NCBI RefSeq assembly: GCF_003610535.1
Contig: NZ_RAPN01000006.1
Location: 1-64,000 of the forward strand
From: Mangrovibacterium diazotrophicum
GTDB lineage: Bacteria; Bacteroidota; Bacteroidia; Bacteroidales; Prolixibacteraceae
Reading direction: 5' to 3'
DNA length: 64,000 nucleotides
Shown here: positions 42,606 to 51,939 of the stretch, one piece after another
Layout of the letters: each line of letters starts with the position of its first letter
Numbering within the stretch: position 1 is the first letter of the stretch
The notes under the pieces: model-generated
Told to the model about the DNA's origin: nothing
What the model saw: the letters and a program-made list of their open reading frames with translations, nothing else
Databases searched by the model: none
Position numbers and translations under genes: made by a program

Positions 42606-45080
42606 ATGAAAAAAGTCCTGCTGATTATTACCATCATTTTTGTTGTTCTAATCGGATCTGCCGTTTTAATTCCGGTATTGTTTAAAGATACATTGATGGA
42701 AAAGGTGAAAACCGCGATCAACAAGAATGTGAATGCCACAGTCGAATTCAATGATTTCAACCTAAGTCTTTTCAAAGCTTTCCCGAAAGTTCAGGCGGAA
42801 ATCGTCGACCTCAGCATAACCGGGAAAGACCAGTTCCAAACCGATACCTTGTTCAGCGCCGGCTCAATTGCCACGAATCTTTCGCTGTCAGATTTATTTA
42901 ACGCCAACGATTTGAAGATCTCATCCATCCTGATCGACAAGGCGAACATTAACCTGTTATCGACAGCTGATGGCCTGGTGAATTGGGATATCGCCATGCC
43001 AACCGAGGAAGAAACAACTGTTGACACGACCCAATCAGACATGGCAATTTCGTTGCAATCAATCGAAGTTCGTGGACTCAACCTGACCTATAACGATGAA
43101 GCCACAACCACAATCGTTCAACTAAAAGATGCCAACCTCGATGCTTCGGGTGAAGTGGAAGGTACAATTACCCGCTTTAAGCTCGATGCTGAAGTTGGTG
43201 AATTTGTATTGAATTACGATTCAACGCAATACATCGCGAATACAGTTTTGAAAGCGAACAGTGAGCTGACAGCCGATTACGATAAAATGGTCTTCGAATT
43301 TGGCGAATCCCGCCTTTACCTGAATGACCTGCCGCTCGACTTGAGTGGCCGCTTCGAAATGCCGTCCGACAGTATGTATTTCGATCTTCAGCTGAAGCAA
43401 CCCGAAAGTAGCTTCAAAACCTTACTGGCTTTGGTTCCGAAAGATTATCAATCTTACCTCGACGGTGTAACGGCAAATGGTGATGCCGGTTTCGAAGCCA
43501 GCGTGAAAGGTTGGTTCTACGAGGAAGATTATCCGGAGATCAATGCCCGCCTGTACATTAAAAATGCAGATCTGAAATACCAGGACCTCCCGGAGAAAAT
43601 CAGCGCAATTGCACTGGAAACTGCAATTACAAAGCCTCAAGGTGACCTGGATCTGCTGAAAGTTGAAATTTCGAAAGCCCATGCACAGATACGTGAAAAC
43701 CCGATCGATATGCACCTGCTGCTAACAACACCAATGAGTGATATGGCCTTTGACGCAGCCTTAAACGGTAAAATCGATTTCAGTACGTTGGCCGGAGCCA
43801 TTCCGATGGACAGCATCGACCTGTCGGGTGTTTTAGCGGGTAACCTGAGTTTGAAAGGAACCATGTCGGCCGTTGAAGCAGAAGATTTCACGAAAATTAC
43901 CTCGAATGGAAACTTCACCTTCAGTAACATCCATGTTCAAACGCCACAAATTACCAAGCCGTTTGAACTGAGCTCGGGAACGGTGAAAATAAATAATCAG
44001 GAAATTGCAGTGAGTTCTTTTGCTGCCAAAACCGGAAGCAGCGATTTTACACTTAACGGAAAACTGTCTAATTACCTCCCTTATTTCCTGAACGACCAAA
44101 CGCTTCGCGGCGATTTCAACCTGCAGTCCAACTACCTTAATCTGGATGAATTGTCGTCGCTGATGGCGGAAGATACAACGACAACAACCGCAACCAGCGA
44201 CAGCGTAATCGCTTTTCAGGTTCCGGGAAATCTCGATCTGACGTTCCGCTCAAAGATAGCCAAAGCAAGTTTTGACCAAATGGACATTAGCAATATCGAC
44301 GGTTTGATTGTCGTGAAAAATAAAATGCTGCAACTCCAAAAACTGGATATGAATATGCTTGGTGGCGAGTTAACCATCGACGGCAATTACATCAGCAGCG
44401 AGAAAAACCAACCCGATTTCGATTTTAATGTGCAAATCAATTCTTTCGATATTCCGGTGGCCTACCAGTCGATCGGAACCATGCAACACTACATGCCGAT
44501 TGCTGCGAAAAGTACCGGTAAAATTTCCTCGCAGATCAAGTTCAAAGGGAAAATGAACGAGTCGCTATCGATAATTCCAACTTCATTGAACGGAAATGGC
44601 TTTTTAAGTACGCAGAATTTGCAGATTGTCGACTCTCCTACTTTCGACCAGGTGAAAAACTTCATCAAAAGTGAAAAATTGAAAAATGTGAAGGTTGAAG
44701 ATTTCACGTCGAAATTCCGATTGGAGAACGGAAACCTGCTTGTTGATCCGTTCCAAACAAATATTGCCGACCAGGAAGTCACGGTATCCGGCCAGGTTTT
44801 GGTTGACCAAACGCTCGACATGGATTTAGCTTTCAAAGTCAACAAGGACGACCTGACCGGCGATATTTCCAATGCACTAAGCTTCCTGCCGGGAAGTAGT
44901 AATATTTCGAAGCTCGATATTGGTGTTGGTGTTACCGGAGAATTGAGCTCGCCCAAAGTTTCGCTGGATTTGAGCAAAGCCAAAGATCAAATTGCGGAGG
45001 AAGTTAAAAAGTCGACCAAAGAAGAACTTGAAAAATCAGCCAAGAAAATTGGTGATGAACTGAAAAAATTATTCAAATAA
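42606..45080 (+). CDS. AsmA family protein
   Basis: 824 residues. A short N-terminal anchor helix (VLLIITIIFVVLIGSAVLIPVLF) then a large beta-rich periplasmic domain; the AsmA N-terminal module spans about 1-200 and the AsmA-like C-terminal module about 560-760, including GDFNLQSNYLNLDELSS and NGFLSTQNLQIVDSPTFDQV. Such proteins are in the AsmA-like/VPS13-type family that may carry lipids between membranes. The C-terminus is charged helix (KDQIAEEVKKSTKEELEKS). Follows cinA by 83 bp. Confidence 0.87.
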   Translation: MKKVLLIITIIFVVLIGSAVLIPVLFKDTLMEKVKTAINKNVNATVEFNDFNLSLFKAFPKVQAEIVDLSITGKDQFQTDTLFSAGSIATNLSLSDLFNANDLKISSILIDKANINLLSTADGLVNWDIAMPTEEETTVDTTQSDMAISLQSIEVRGLNLTYNDEATTTIVQLKDANLDASGEVEGTITRFKLDAEVGEFVLNYDSTQYIANTVLKANSELTADYDKMVFEFGESRLYLNDLPLDLSGRFEMPSDSMYFDLQLKQPESSFKTLLALVPKDYQSYLDGVTANGDAGFEASVKGWFYEEDYPEINARLYIKNADLKYQDLPEKISAIALETAITKPQGDLDLLKVEISKAHAQIRENPIDMHLLLTTPMSDMAFDAALNGKIDFSTLAGAIPMDSIDLSGVLAGNLSLKGTMSAVEAEDFTKITSNGNFTFSNIHVQTPQITKPFELSSGTVKINNQEIAVSSFAAKTGSSDFTLNGKLSNYLPYFLNDQTLRGDFNLQSNYLNLDELSSLMAEDTTTTTATSDSVIAFQVPGNLDLTFRSKIAKASFDQMDISNIDGLIVVKNKMLQLQKLDMNMLGGELTIDGNYISSEKNQPDFDFNVQINSFDIPVAYQSIGTMQHYMPIAAKSTGKISSQIKFKGKMNESLSIIPTSLNGNGFLSTQNLQIVDSPTFDQVKNFIKSEKLKNVKVEDFTSKFRLENGNLLVDPFQTNIADQEVTVSGQVLVDQTLDMDLAFKVNKDDLTGDISNALSFLPGSSNISKLDIGVGVTGELSSPKVSLDLSKAKDQIAEEVKKSTKEELEKSAKKIGDELKKLFK

Positions 45081-45100
45081 TTCGGGAAATAATTCCTTGA

Positions 45101-45135
45101 AAGTCCAGATTCGATTGAATCCGGACTTTTTTTGT
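45101..45135 (+). terminator. Rho-independent terminator of the AsmA gene
   Basis: AAAGTCCAGATTC / GAATCCGGACTTT form a 13-bp stem with a single A/C mismatch and GATT loop, followed by a run of T. About 20 bp after the stop codon at 45080. Confidence 0.88.
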
Positions 45136-45451
45136 TTTTGTGATCTGTCAAAATGCAAGTTACAGCATCTGTTTTAGACCATTTTCGTCAATCGCCACTG
45201 ACACATTTCAAATTGACAAATTCAGCCTCACTTCCAAATCATCTTGTTAATATTTTCTTAACACTAAGCGCATTTTGATCTTAATTTCAATGAAAATCTA
45301 CCCAACTAACAAAACCACCAGCAGGACAAAAACACCTAAAACTCTATAAAACAGTTTATTAACACAGACAAACGACATAAAAACAAGCCACGAGTCATTT
45401 TATTTTATGGTTTTTATACATGTTTTTATTGTCTTTTAATCGTATTTATTT

Positions 45452-45466
45452 GTGATTTTAAATCAC
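45452..45466. promoter_or_regulatory. Palindromic candidate operator of a Crp/Fnr-type regulator
   Basis: GTGATTT-T-AAATCAC is a perfect inverted repeat with 7-bp arms, about 107 bp upstream of the narK-type start codon. GTGAT/ATCAC half-sites resemble Crp/Fnr-family binding sites. A regulator of that family lies in the same locus at 59480-60193. The position relative to the true transcription start is unknown. Confidence 0.4.
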
Positions 45467-45572
45467 TTTTTAAGCAAATCTACCTCTTTCTAATCTTTTT
45501 GAAAGAATTCATTTTGTTTCTTTGTAGATATAAAGACAAATCAGTCCTTTATTTGTAAAAAAGCAGATCGGT

Positions 45573-46964
45573 ATGGAAAATTTTAAATCTTCAAAAGCAA
45601 CTAAAATTGACTTGTTCAGTTTGAAATCTGTCCAAATGAAAACCTTTCACATTACCTGGTTTTCTTTTTTCCTCTGTTTCTTCGGATGGTTTGGGGTAGC
45701 TCCGTTGATGGCTGTTATTCGTGAAGAATTGATGCTCTCCAAATCACAAATCGGAAACATCATCATCTCTTCGGTGATGATTACCATTTTCGCCCGTTTG
45801 CTCATCGGTTGGATTGCCGATAAAATAGGACCTCGAATTACTTACACCTGGCTGCTGATCATCGGGTCGCTTCCGGTCATGCTAATTGGGCTCAGTAATG
45901 ATTATACATCTTTCCTGATTTTCCGTTTGCTCATCGGTGTCATTGGCGCATCTTTCGTGATTACCCAATTCCACACCTCGCTGATGTTTGCTCCCAATGT
46001 GGTTGGTACAGCCAATGCAACTACTGCAGGCTGGGGAAACCTGGGCGGAGGAGTAACGCAAATGGTGATGCCACTTATTTTCGCTGCTTTTGTGTCTCTC
46101 GGCTACGTTAGCAGCGAGGCCTGGCGCTATGCCATGGTTGTTCCGGGAGTACTCATGATTATTATGGGGCTGGTCTATTATAAATTTACGACCGACACCC
46201 CGGAAGGAAACCTGAAAGATCTGAAGAAAGCAGATCCGGATTTTGCCATCAAGAAAAAAGCTGAAAAAGGACAATTCCTGGCGGCGCTGAAAGATTACCG
46301 TGTTTGGGGCTTGTTCCTGATTTACGGCGCTTGTTTCGGTATTGAACTTACCATCAACAATATTGCCTCACTTTATTACAAAGACTATTTCAACCTCGAT
46401 GTAAAAACAGCTGGTTTAATTGCCGGTTTATTCGGATTGATGAACCTGTTTGCACGATCCCTGGGCGGTATCTTCGGCGACAAAGCCGGTATCAAATGGG
46501 GATTGAAAGGCCGGGTTTATTTCCTCTTTATTGTTCTTTTGCTGGAAGGATTCGCCTTGATTGCCTTCAGTAAAATGACAATCCTGCCAATCGCCATTTT
46601 CAGCATGATTGTGTTCAGCCTGTTCGTCCAAATGTCTGAAGGCGCCACCTTCTCGGTTGTTCCTTTCATTAATAAGAAGGCTATCGGAACTGTTTCCGGA
46701 ATCGTTGGTGCCGGCGGAAACGCGGGTGCAGTTGCTGCAGGATTCCTGTTCAAAATGGAAAACGTTTCCTACCCGCAGGCTTTGTTTATCATCGGGATAA
46801 TTGTCTGCGTCATCTCTCTGTTTGCCTTCCTGGTTCGATTTACAGAAGAGGCTGAAGAAGAAGCCCGCAAAGAACTTTCAGAGGTGTATTCGCTTAACGA
46901 TGTCGTTCAGCCAAAGCCTGTTTTCATCTACAGCTACGCTAAAAAAGGAATGTATAAAATCTAA
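45573..46964 (+). CDS. Nitrate/nitrite MFS transporter (NarK/NasA type)
   Basis: 463 residues with twelve membrane helices and the nitrate signature: FHTSLMFAPNVVGTANAT then AGWGNLGGGVTQM, and the second one in SVVPFINKKAIGTVSGIVGAGGNAGAVAAG. It imports nitrate or exchanges it with nitrite across the inner membrane. The N-terminus has a 25-residue cytoplasmic stretch before the first helix. Its stop lies 4 bp before the start of the nitrate reductase gene, so co-transcribed. Confidence 0.92.
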   Translation: MENFKSSKATKIDLFSLKSVQMKTFHITWFSFFLCFFGWFGVAPLMAVIREELMLSKSQIGNIIISSVMITIFARLLIGWIADKIGPRITYTWLLIIGSLPVMLIGLSNDYTSFLIFRLLIGVIGASFVITQFHTSLMFAPNVVGTANATTAGWGNLGGGVTQMVMPLIFAAFVSLGYVSSEAWRYAMVVPGVLMIIMGLVYYKFTTDTPEGNLKDLKKADPDFAIKKKAEKGQFLAALKDYRVWGLFLIYGACFGIELTINNIASLYYKDYFNLDVKTAGLIAGLFGLMNLFARSLGGIFGDKAGIKWGLKGRVYFLFIVLLLEGFALIAFSKMTILPIAIFSMIVFSLFVQMSEGATFSVVPFINKKAIGTVSGIVGAGGNAGAVAAGFLFKMENVSYPQALFIIGIIVCVISLFAFLVRFTEEAEEEARKELSEVYSLNDVVQPKPVFIYSYAKKGMYKI

Positions 46965-46968
46965 GACC

Positions 46969-49900
46969 ATGAAGGCCGGAGAATACAAATCAACTTGCTC
47001 TTATTGCGGAGTAGGCTGCGGAATCATTGTCTCAAAAATGCCCGACGGGAAAGTGACAGTGCGCGGCGACCGGGAGCACCCCGTGAACCAGGGAAAACTG
47101 TGTTCCAAAGGTTTGAATCTGCACTACGTTGTCAACAACCAGGACGACCGCCTGTTGGTTCCGCAAATGCGTTTGGGGAAAGGTCACCCGCTTAAAACAG
47201 TGGAGTGGCCCGAGGCAATCGCCCGCGTAGCCACCGTTTTTAGCTCATTAATCCAGAAATTCGGTCCCGACTCGGTGGCATTTTATGTATCCGGCCAATG
47301 CCTCACCGAAGAATACTACGTGGCTTCGAAACTGGCCAAAGGATTTTGGGGAACCAACAACATCGACACCAACTCGCGCCTCTGTATGAGTTCCGCAGTA
47401 GTTGGCTACAAAATGCAACTTGGAGAGGATGCTGTTCCGGCCTCCTACGAAGATATCGACCTGGCTGATTGCTTCTTCATTACCGGAGCAAACCCGGCCT
47501 GGTGCCACCCTATTTTGTTTCGCCGCATTGAAGCACGAAAAAACGCCAATCCGGACGTGAAGATCGTCGTTGCTGACCCTCGCCGCACACAAAGCTGCGA
47601 ATTGGCCGACCTGCACCTTCAACTAAAACCGGGCACCGATGTGTATCTCAACAATGCCATCGCCCGAGTGCTGCTTGAAAACGGCTATGCCGACTGGGAT
47701 TTCATCCGTCACCACACCAACGGCATTGAAGAAATGCAGGCTGAAGTGATGGCAACTTCGGTAGAAGAGGCCGCTGAAATTTGTGGTCTTGAAGCTGACG
47801 ACATTCGACTGGCAGCAAAGTACATCGGCGAAGCAAAAGGCTTTATTTCGATGTGGGCCATGGGCCTCAACCAAAGTGTGATTGGGGTGAAAAAGAACTT
47901 GTCGCTCATCAACCTTTCGCTCATCACCGGCAAAATTGGCAAACCGGGTAACGGACCGTTTTCGCTCACCGGGCAACCCAATGCCATGGGTGGACGCGAA
48001 GTGGGCGGCATGTGTAACCTATTACCAGCACATCGCAATTTGGACAACGAAAAACACCGCCGCGAAGTAGCTGAATTTTGGAACGTTGCCGAAGTACCAG
48101 CCAAACCGGGCTACAGTGCAACCGAAATGATTGATGCTCTGGAAAGCGGCCAATTGAAAGCAGTTTGGGTGATTTGCACCAACCCGATGGTGAGCCTGCC
48201 GAACTCGCACAAAGTAGAGCGTGCCTTGAAAAACGCCAAGTTCGTCGTGGTTCAGGACATCTCAAAAAACTCGGACACCGTGCCTTTTGCAGACGTTGTT
48301 TTCCCGGCTGCCGGCTGGTTAGAGAAAGAAGGTACAATGACCAATTCGGAACGCCGAATCACCTACCTGAGCCAAGTCGTAAAAGCACCAGGCGAAGCAC
48401 TCCCCGACTTTGAAATCATGTGCCGTGTGGCTCGGAAAATGGGCTACTCCGGCTTCAACTTTAAAAATGCACAAGAAGTATTCGACGAATATAAACAGCT
48501 GACACTCGGCACCAACATTTCAATTGGTGAGTTGAGCTACAACCACCTTCGTGAAAAAGGGTCGGTGCAATGGCCTTTTAGAAACGGCAGAAGCACCGCT
48601 CGTTTATTCGAAGACAAGAAATTTTACACTCCCACGCAAAAAGCAAACCTGTTTGCGGTGGAGCCAACCAACGATTCGGAAAAACCGAGCGATGACTATC
48701 CGTTCATCCTGACAACCGGCCGGATTCGTGACCAATGGCACACCATGACGCGCACAGGTAAAGTGAAACGTTTGCAGCAGCACATCGACAAACCATTCCT
48801 GGAAATTCACCCAACCGATGCCGAAAAACTGGGAATTGAAAACGACGATGTCGTCACCATTAAAAACCGGATGGGCGAAGTGAACGCTGCGGCCAAAGTG
48901 AGCGAGACAGTTCGTCCGGGCGTTGTTTTCCTGCCCATGCACTGGGGAAAAGTGTTGGCCGGGAATCATGCAAGAACAAATAACTTGACTTTCGATCGCG
49001 TCGACCCAAAATCGAAAGAACCAGATTTCAAATACAGTACTGTTCAAATTGAAAAATATGCCAAGCCAGCCGAGCAAATCATTGTTGTTGGTGCGGGCGC
49101 AGCTGCCCTTCAATTTGTACGCAGCTATCGCGAGAAAAATCAGGCCGACCAGATTTTGGTCATTTCAAAAGAAACGCATCCGTTCTACAACCGGGTTTTG
49201 TTGCCCGATTATATTTCAGGTAGCCTAAGCTGGCAAGCCCTGCAAAAAACGAACGACGACGAAATCAAAAGTCTGAATATTCAGCTTGAAGCTGGTGTGA
49301 GCATGAAGTCGATTGATGCCGAGGCAAAAACGGTGAAATGCTCGAACGGTAAAATTTATACCTACGGAAAACTCATTTTGGCAACCGGTTCGAGCCCCAA
49401 TGTTGCCAACTCAGCGTGGATGCAATTCCCGTCAACTTACACCATCCGGAACCGTTATGATGCCGATCGCTTCCGTAAAGAGATCAAAGCGGATCAACGC
49501 GTATTGGTTGTGGGCGGCGGTTTGCTGGGACTTGAAATGGCAGCATCACTGCTTGAGCTAGATGTCAACGTAACCCTGGTAAATCGGAACCCGCGCCTGA
49601 TGGATCGCCAGCTCGACAACGACTCGGCCATCCTTCTAAAAGAAATTCTCACTGAAAAAGGTGTACAAATCCTGTTCAACGACGAACTCAGTCAAATCAA
49701 TTATGACTGGCAGGATCAACACCAGGTGAGCTTTAAAAGTGGTAAACGACTGAATTTTGATGCCATTGTTTTCGCCATCGGTACAAAACCAAACATCGAT
49801 TTTGCGAAAAATGTCGTCGACACCCGTCGTGGAATCATTGTTAACGAACATCTGCAAACCAGCCGTGAAGATATTTATGCCATTGGCGAAATTGCAGAAC

Positions 49901-50466
49901 TGAACGGAAACCTTTTCGGCATTACTGCCGCTGCCGAGGAACAAGCCACCGTATTGGCCAACCACCTACTGGGCAACCCGATGAGCGAATATTACGGCAC
50001 GGTTTCCATGAACATCCTCAAATTCCCGGGCATTGATCTTTGTTCTGTTGGACTGACCTCCATTCCTGACGGATCGAAAGGTTTCGAGGAAGTTGTTTTC
50101 ATCGATAAAGCTGCCCGCTACTACAAGAAATGTATTGTGAAGGATGACGTTTTAATGGGTGCGATCCTGATGGGTGACAAAGCCGAATTTGCCGAGTTCA
50201 AAAAACTGATTGTGCAAAAAACGGAGTTGGCCGGGCTACGCAACAAACTGCTCAGAACAGGCAAACCGGTGGAACCGGTCATGGGCAAATTGCTTTGCTC
50301 GTGCAACAACGTGGGAGCCGGCAATATTCAAAAAGCCATCCGTGGCGGTTGTCAGAATCTGGATGCTGTTTGCGAGGCAACCGGTGCCGGATTGGGATGC
50401 GGAAGCTGCCGCCCCGAGGTTCAAAAGCTGTTAAAAGAAGAACTCGAACCTGTTAGCAGTAACTAA
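46969..50466 (+). CDS. nasA: Assimilatory nitrate reductase fused to NirB-type FAD/NAD(P)H and [2Fe-2S] module
   Basis: 1165 residues. The first about 690 residues are a Mo-bis-MGD oxidoreductase: Fe-S ligands C10, C13, C17 and C45 (CSYCGVGC, GKLCSKG) and the Mo-ligand Cys about residue 139 (NSRLCMSS). Then from about 703 a pyridine-nucleotide-disulfide-type FAD domain (IIVVGAGAAALQF, YNRVLLPDYISG), NAD(P) binding at about 845 (VLVVGGGLLGLEMA) and a BFD [2Fe-2S] domain at about 1110 (LLCSCNNVGAGNI ... GLGCGSCRPEV). The usual NasA and its NADH reductase subunit are thus joined. Start at the ATG 46969; an open frame upstream (46801) belongs to the shadow of narK. Reduces nitrate to nitrite in the cytoplasm. 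Confidence 0.92.
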   Translation: MKAGEYKSTCSYCGVGCGIIVSKMPDGKVTVRGDREHPVNQGKLCSKGLNLHYVVNNQDDRLLVPQMRLGKGHPLKTVEWPEAIARVATVFSSLIQKFGPDSVAFYVSGQCLTEEYYVASKLAKGFWGTNNIDTNSRLCMSSAVVGYKMQLGEDAVPASYEDIDLADCFFITGANPAWCHPILFRRIEARKNANPDVKIVVADPRRTQSCELADLHLQLKPGTDVYLNNAIARVLLENGYADWDFIRHHTNGIEEMQAEVMATSVEEAAEICGLEADDIRLAAKYIGEAKGFISMWAMGLNQSVIGVKKNLSLINLSLITGKIGKPGNGPFSLTGQPNAMGGREVGGMCNLLPAHRNLDNEKHRREVAEFWNVAEVPAKPGYSATEMIDALESGQLKAVWVICTNPMVSLPNSHKVERALKNAKFVVVQDISKNSDTVPFADVVFPAAGWLEKEGTMTNSERRITYLSQVVKAPGEALPDFEIMCRVARKMGYSGFNFKNAQEVFDEYKQLTLGTNISIGELSYNHLREKGSVQWPFRNGRSTARLFEDKKFYTPTQKANLFAVEPTNDSEKPSDDYPFILTTGRIRDQWHTMTRTGKVKRLQQHIDKPFLEIHPTDAEKLGIENDDVVTIKNRMGEVNAAAKVSETVRPGVVFLPMHWGKVLAGNHARTNNLTFDRVDPKSKEPDFKYSTVQIEKYAKPAEQIIVVGAGAAALQFVRSYREKNQADQILVISKETHPFYNRVLLPDYISGSLSWQALQKTNDDEIKSLNIQLEAGVSMKSIDAEAKTVKCSNGKIYTYGKLILATGSSPNVANSAWMQFPSTYTIRNRYDADRFRKEIKADQRVLVVGGGLLGLEMAASLLELDVNVTLVNRNPRLMDRQLDNDSAILLKEILTEKGVQILFNDELSQINYDWQDQHQVSFKSGKRLNFDAIVFAIGTKPNIDFAKNVVDTRRGIIVNEHLQTSREDIYAIGEIAELNGNLFGITAAAEEQATVLANHLLGNPMSEYYGTVSMNILKFPGIDLCSVGLTSIPDGSKGFEEVVFIDKAARYYKKCIVKDDVLMGAILMGDKAEFAEFKKLIVQKTELAGLRNKLLRTGKPVEPVMGKLLCSCNNVGAGNIQKAIRGGCQNLDAVCEATGAGLGCGSCRPEVQKLLKEELEPVSSN

Positions 50467-50467
50467 A

Positions 50468-51928
50468 ATGAAAAAGACAAACAACAAATATCTTTACCGT
50501 GTACTCAGCAAAGGTGGTGTTCTGTCGCCTGCCCTGTTTGCCGACGTGCTGAAACTGGCTGAAGAAGCCAGCAACAAGCATGTGCTGCTCGGCTCGCGGC
50601 AGGACATCCTTTTCGATCTGCCCAAAGATGCTACGCCAAAGATTGAAGGCTCGGGCATTTCAATCCAAAAGCGAAGCTCGGGGCTGCAAAATGTCGTTTC
50701 ATCCTACGTTTGTGTCGATATTTTGCCTTCTACCAACTGGGTGTATTCAGGAACCTTCCTGAAAATACTCGACCAATTCACGTTCGATCACCAGCTTCGG
50801 GTGAACATTGTGGATCCGCGGCAGAACATGGTTCCGCTATTTTACGGCCAGATTAATTTCATTGCTTCAGATGTGCCCAACTACTGGCACCTGTTTTTAA
50901 ATCTGAAAGATGGCAAGAGCCCTGAAAGCTGGCCGGGTTTGGTTTTTACCGAAGACATTGCAGAATTTGCAGCGAAGCTTGAAAACCTGATTTTAGTCGA
51001 TCAATTGAAATCGGTGAACGAACTAAGCACAGCCTTGGCTTCGACCAACCTGCAAAAAAACACGCTGGACAAGGATTCGAAGATAACGCTGCCAAAAGGC
51101 TTTTTCCCGTACTACGAGGGGCTGGTAAAAATGGACGGCAAAAGCCAGTATTGGGCTGGTTTTTACTGGCGAAGCAACCAATATCCAATTCAATTTTTGA
51201 AGGAGGTTTGCGAGCTGTGCATGAAAACCAATGTGGGAAAGATCAGCTTTACCCCCTGGAAAACGTTCCTGATCAAGGATATTGAGGCTAAAGACAAAAA
51301 GTATTGGGACGAGTTGATTGGTCGCTACGGCATTAACATGCGCCACTCATCGTTCGAGCTGAACTGGCATTTGCCATTGCTGGATAAGGAAGCTCTGAAG
51401 CTGAAACGCTACCTGGTTTCCGAGTTCGACAAGTTCGACATCCGTACATTCGGGCTCTCCTTTGCCATTCAAAACAAAACCGCGGGAAATTTCACAACCG
51501 TGGTCATTCGCAAAAATGGTCGGTTGCCTTTCCTGGGAAGGTTCGATTTCACCAGCAATTACAGTGTCGAACATGCATATGATTTCAACCCAAACAGCAA
51601 CCACTACCTGACTTTTCAATCACGCCTCAGTAAAAGTGAGTTACCAAATGCGTTGAGCGAATTGACCAAACGCTACTACGCCCGCTTGTTTGTGCAGAAA
51701 AACCCGGAGATAACCGGACGCCAGAAAGAAAATAAGGGTGCAAAACGCCTGGTTCACCAGTGTAGCTTTTGCAAAACGGTTTACGACGAGCGCTACGGTG
51801 ATCAGCTCGCCGATGTCCCGGCCGGCACTTCATTCGTGCTGTTACCGGAGACCTATTGCTGTCAGGTGTGCGAATCGCCAAAATCAACATTTAACGAATT
51901 GGAAATAACCGAAGCCATCAGTGCTTAA
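50468..51928 (+). CDS. Rubredoxin fused to a nitrite/sulfite-reductase-like domain without sirohaem ligands
   Basis: 486 residues, ATG 1 bp after the nasA stop. The first about 420 residues have half-domains of the sulfite/nitrite reductase type (SKGGVLSPALFADV, HVLLGSRQDILFDL, ISFTPWKTFLIKDI), but no CX5C...CX3C sirohaem/Fe-S set is present. The last about 55 residues form a rubredoxin: CSFCKTVYDERYGD then CCQVCESP, with iron ligands CxxC and CxxC. This suggests an electron carrier protein, not an enzyme, acting between a reductase and the Mo enzyme. Role is inference from position. Confidence 0.75.
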   Translation: MKKTNNKYLYRVLSKGGVLSPALFADVLKLAEEASNKHVLLGSRQDILFDLPKDATPKIEGSGISIQKRSSGLQNVVSSYVCVDILPSTNWVYSGTFLKILDQFTFDHQLRVNIVDPRQNMVPLFYGQINFIASDVPNYWHLFLNLKDGKSPESWPGLVFTEDIAEFAAKLENLILVDQLKSVNELSTALASTNLQKNTLDKDSKITLPKGFFPYYEGLVKMDGKSQYWAGFYWRSNQYPIQFLKEVCELCMKTNVGKISFTPWKTFLIKDIEAKDKKYWDELIGRYGINMRHSSFELNWHLPLLDKEALKLKRYLVSEFDKFDIRTFGLSFAIQNKTAGNFTTVVIRKNGRLPFLGRFDFTSNYSVEHAYDFNPNSNHYLTFQSRLSKSELPNALSELTKRYYARLFVQKNPEITGRQKENKGAKRLVHQCSFCKTVYDERYGDQLADVPAGTSFVLLPETYCCQVCESPKSTFNELEITEAISA

Positions 51929-51939
51929 AACTAAAATAG

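Larger units (their letters stand above)
45081..45572. promoter_or_regulatory. Gene-free region ahead of the nitrate operon
   Basis: Almost 500 bp without a gene. A strong terminator for the AsmA gene (45101-45135) is at the left. The rest is AT-rich and holds a 15-bp palindrome (45452-45466) that may be an operator, plus the likely promoter of the nitrate locus. I cannot assign a reliable -33/-7 pair. Confidence 0.5.

Noticed and set aside
46801-46968. Upstream extension of the nitrate reductase frame
   Set aside because: It overlaps the end of the narK gene in another frame; the ATG at 46969 directly precedes the Fe-S cysteines as in other NasA proteins.
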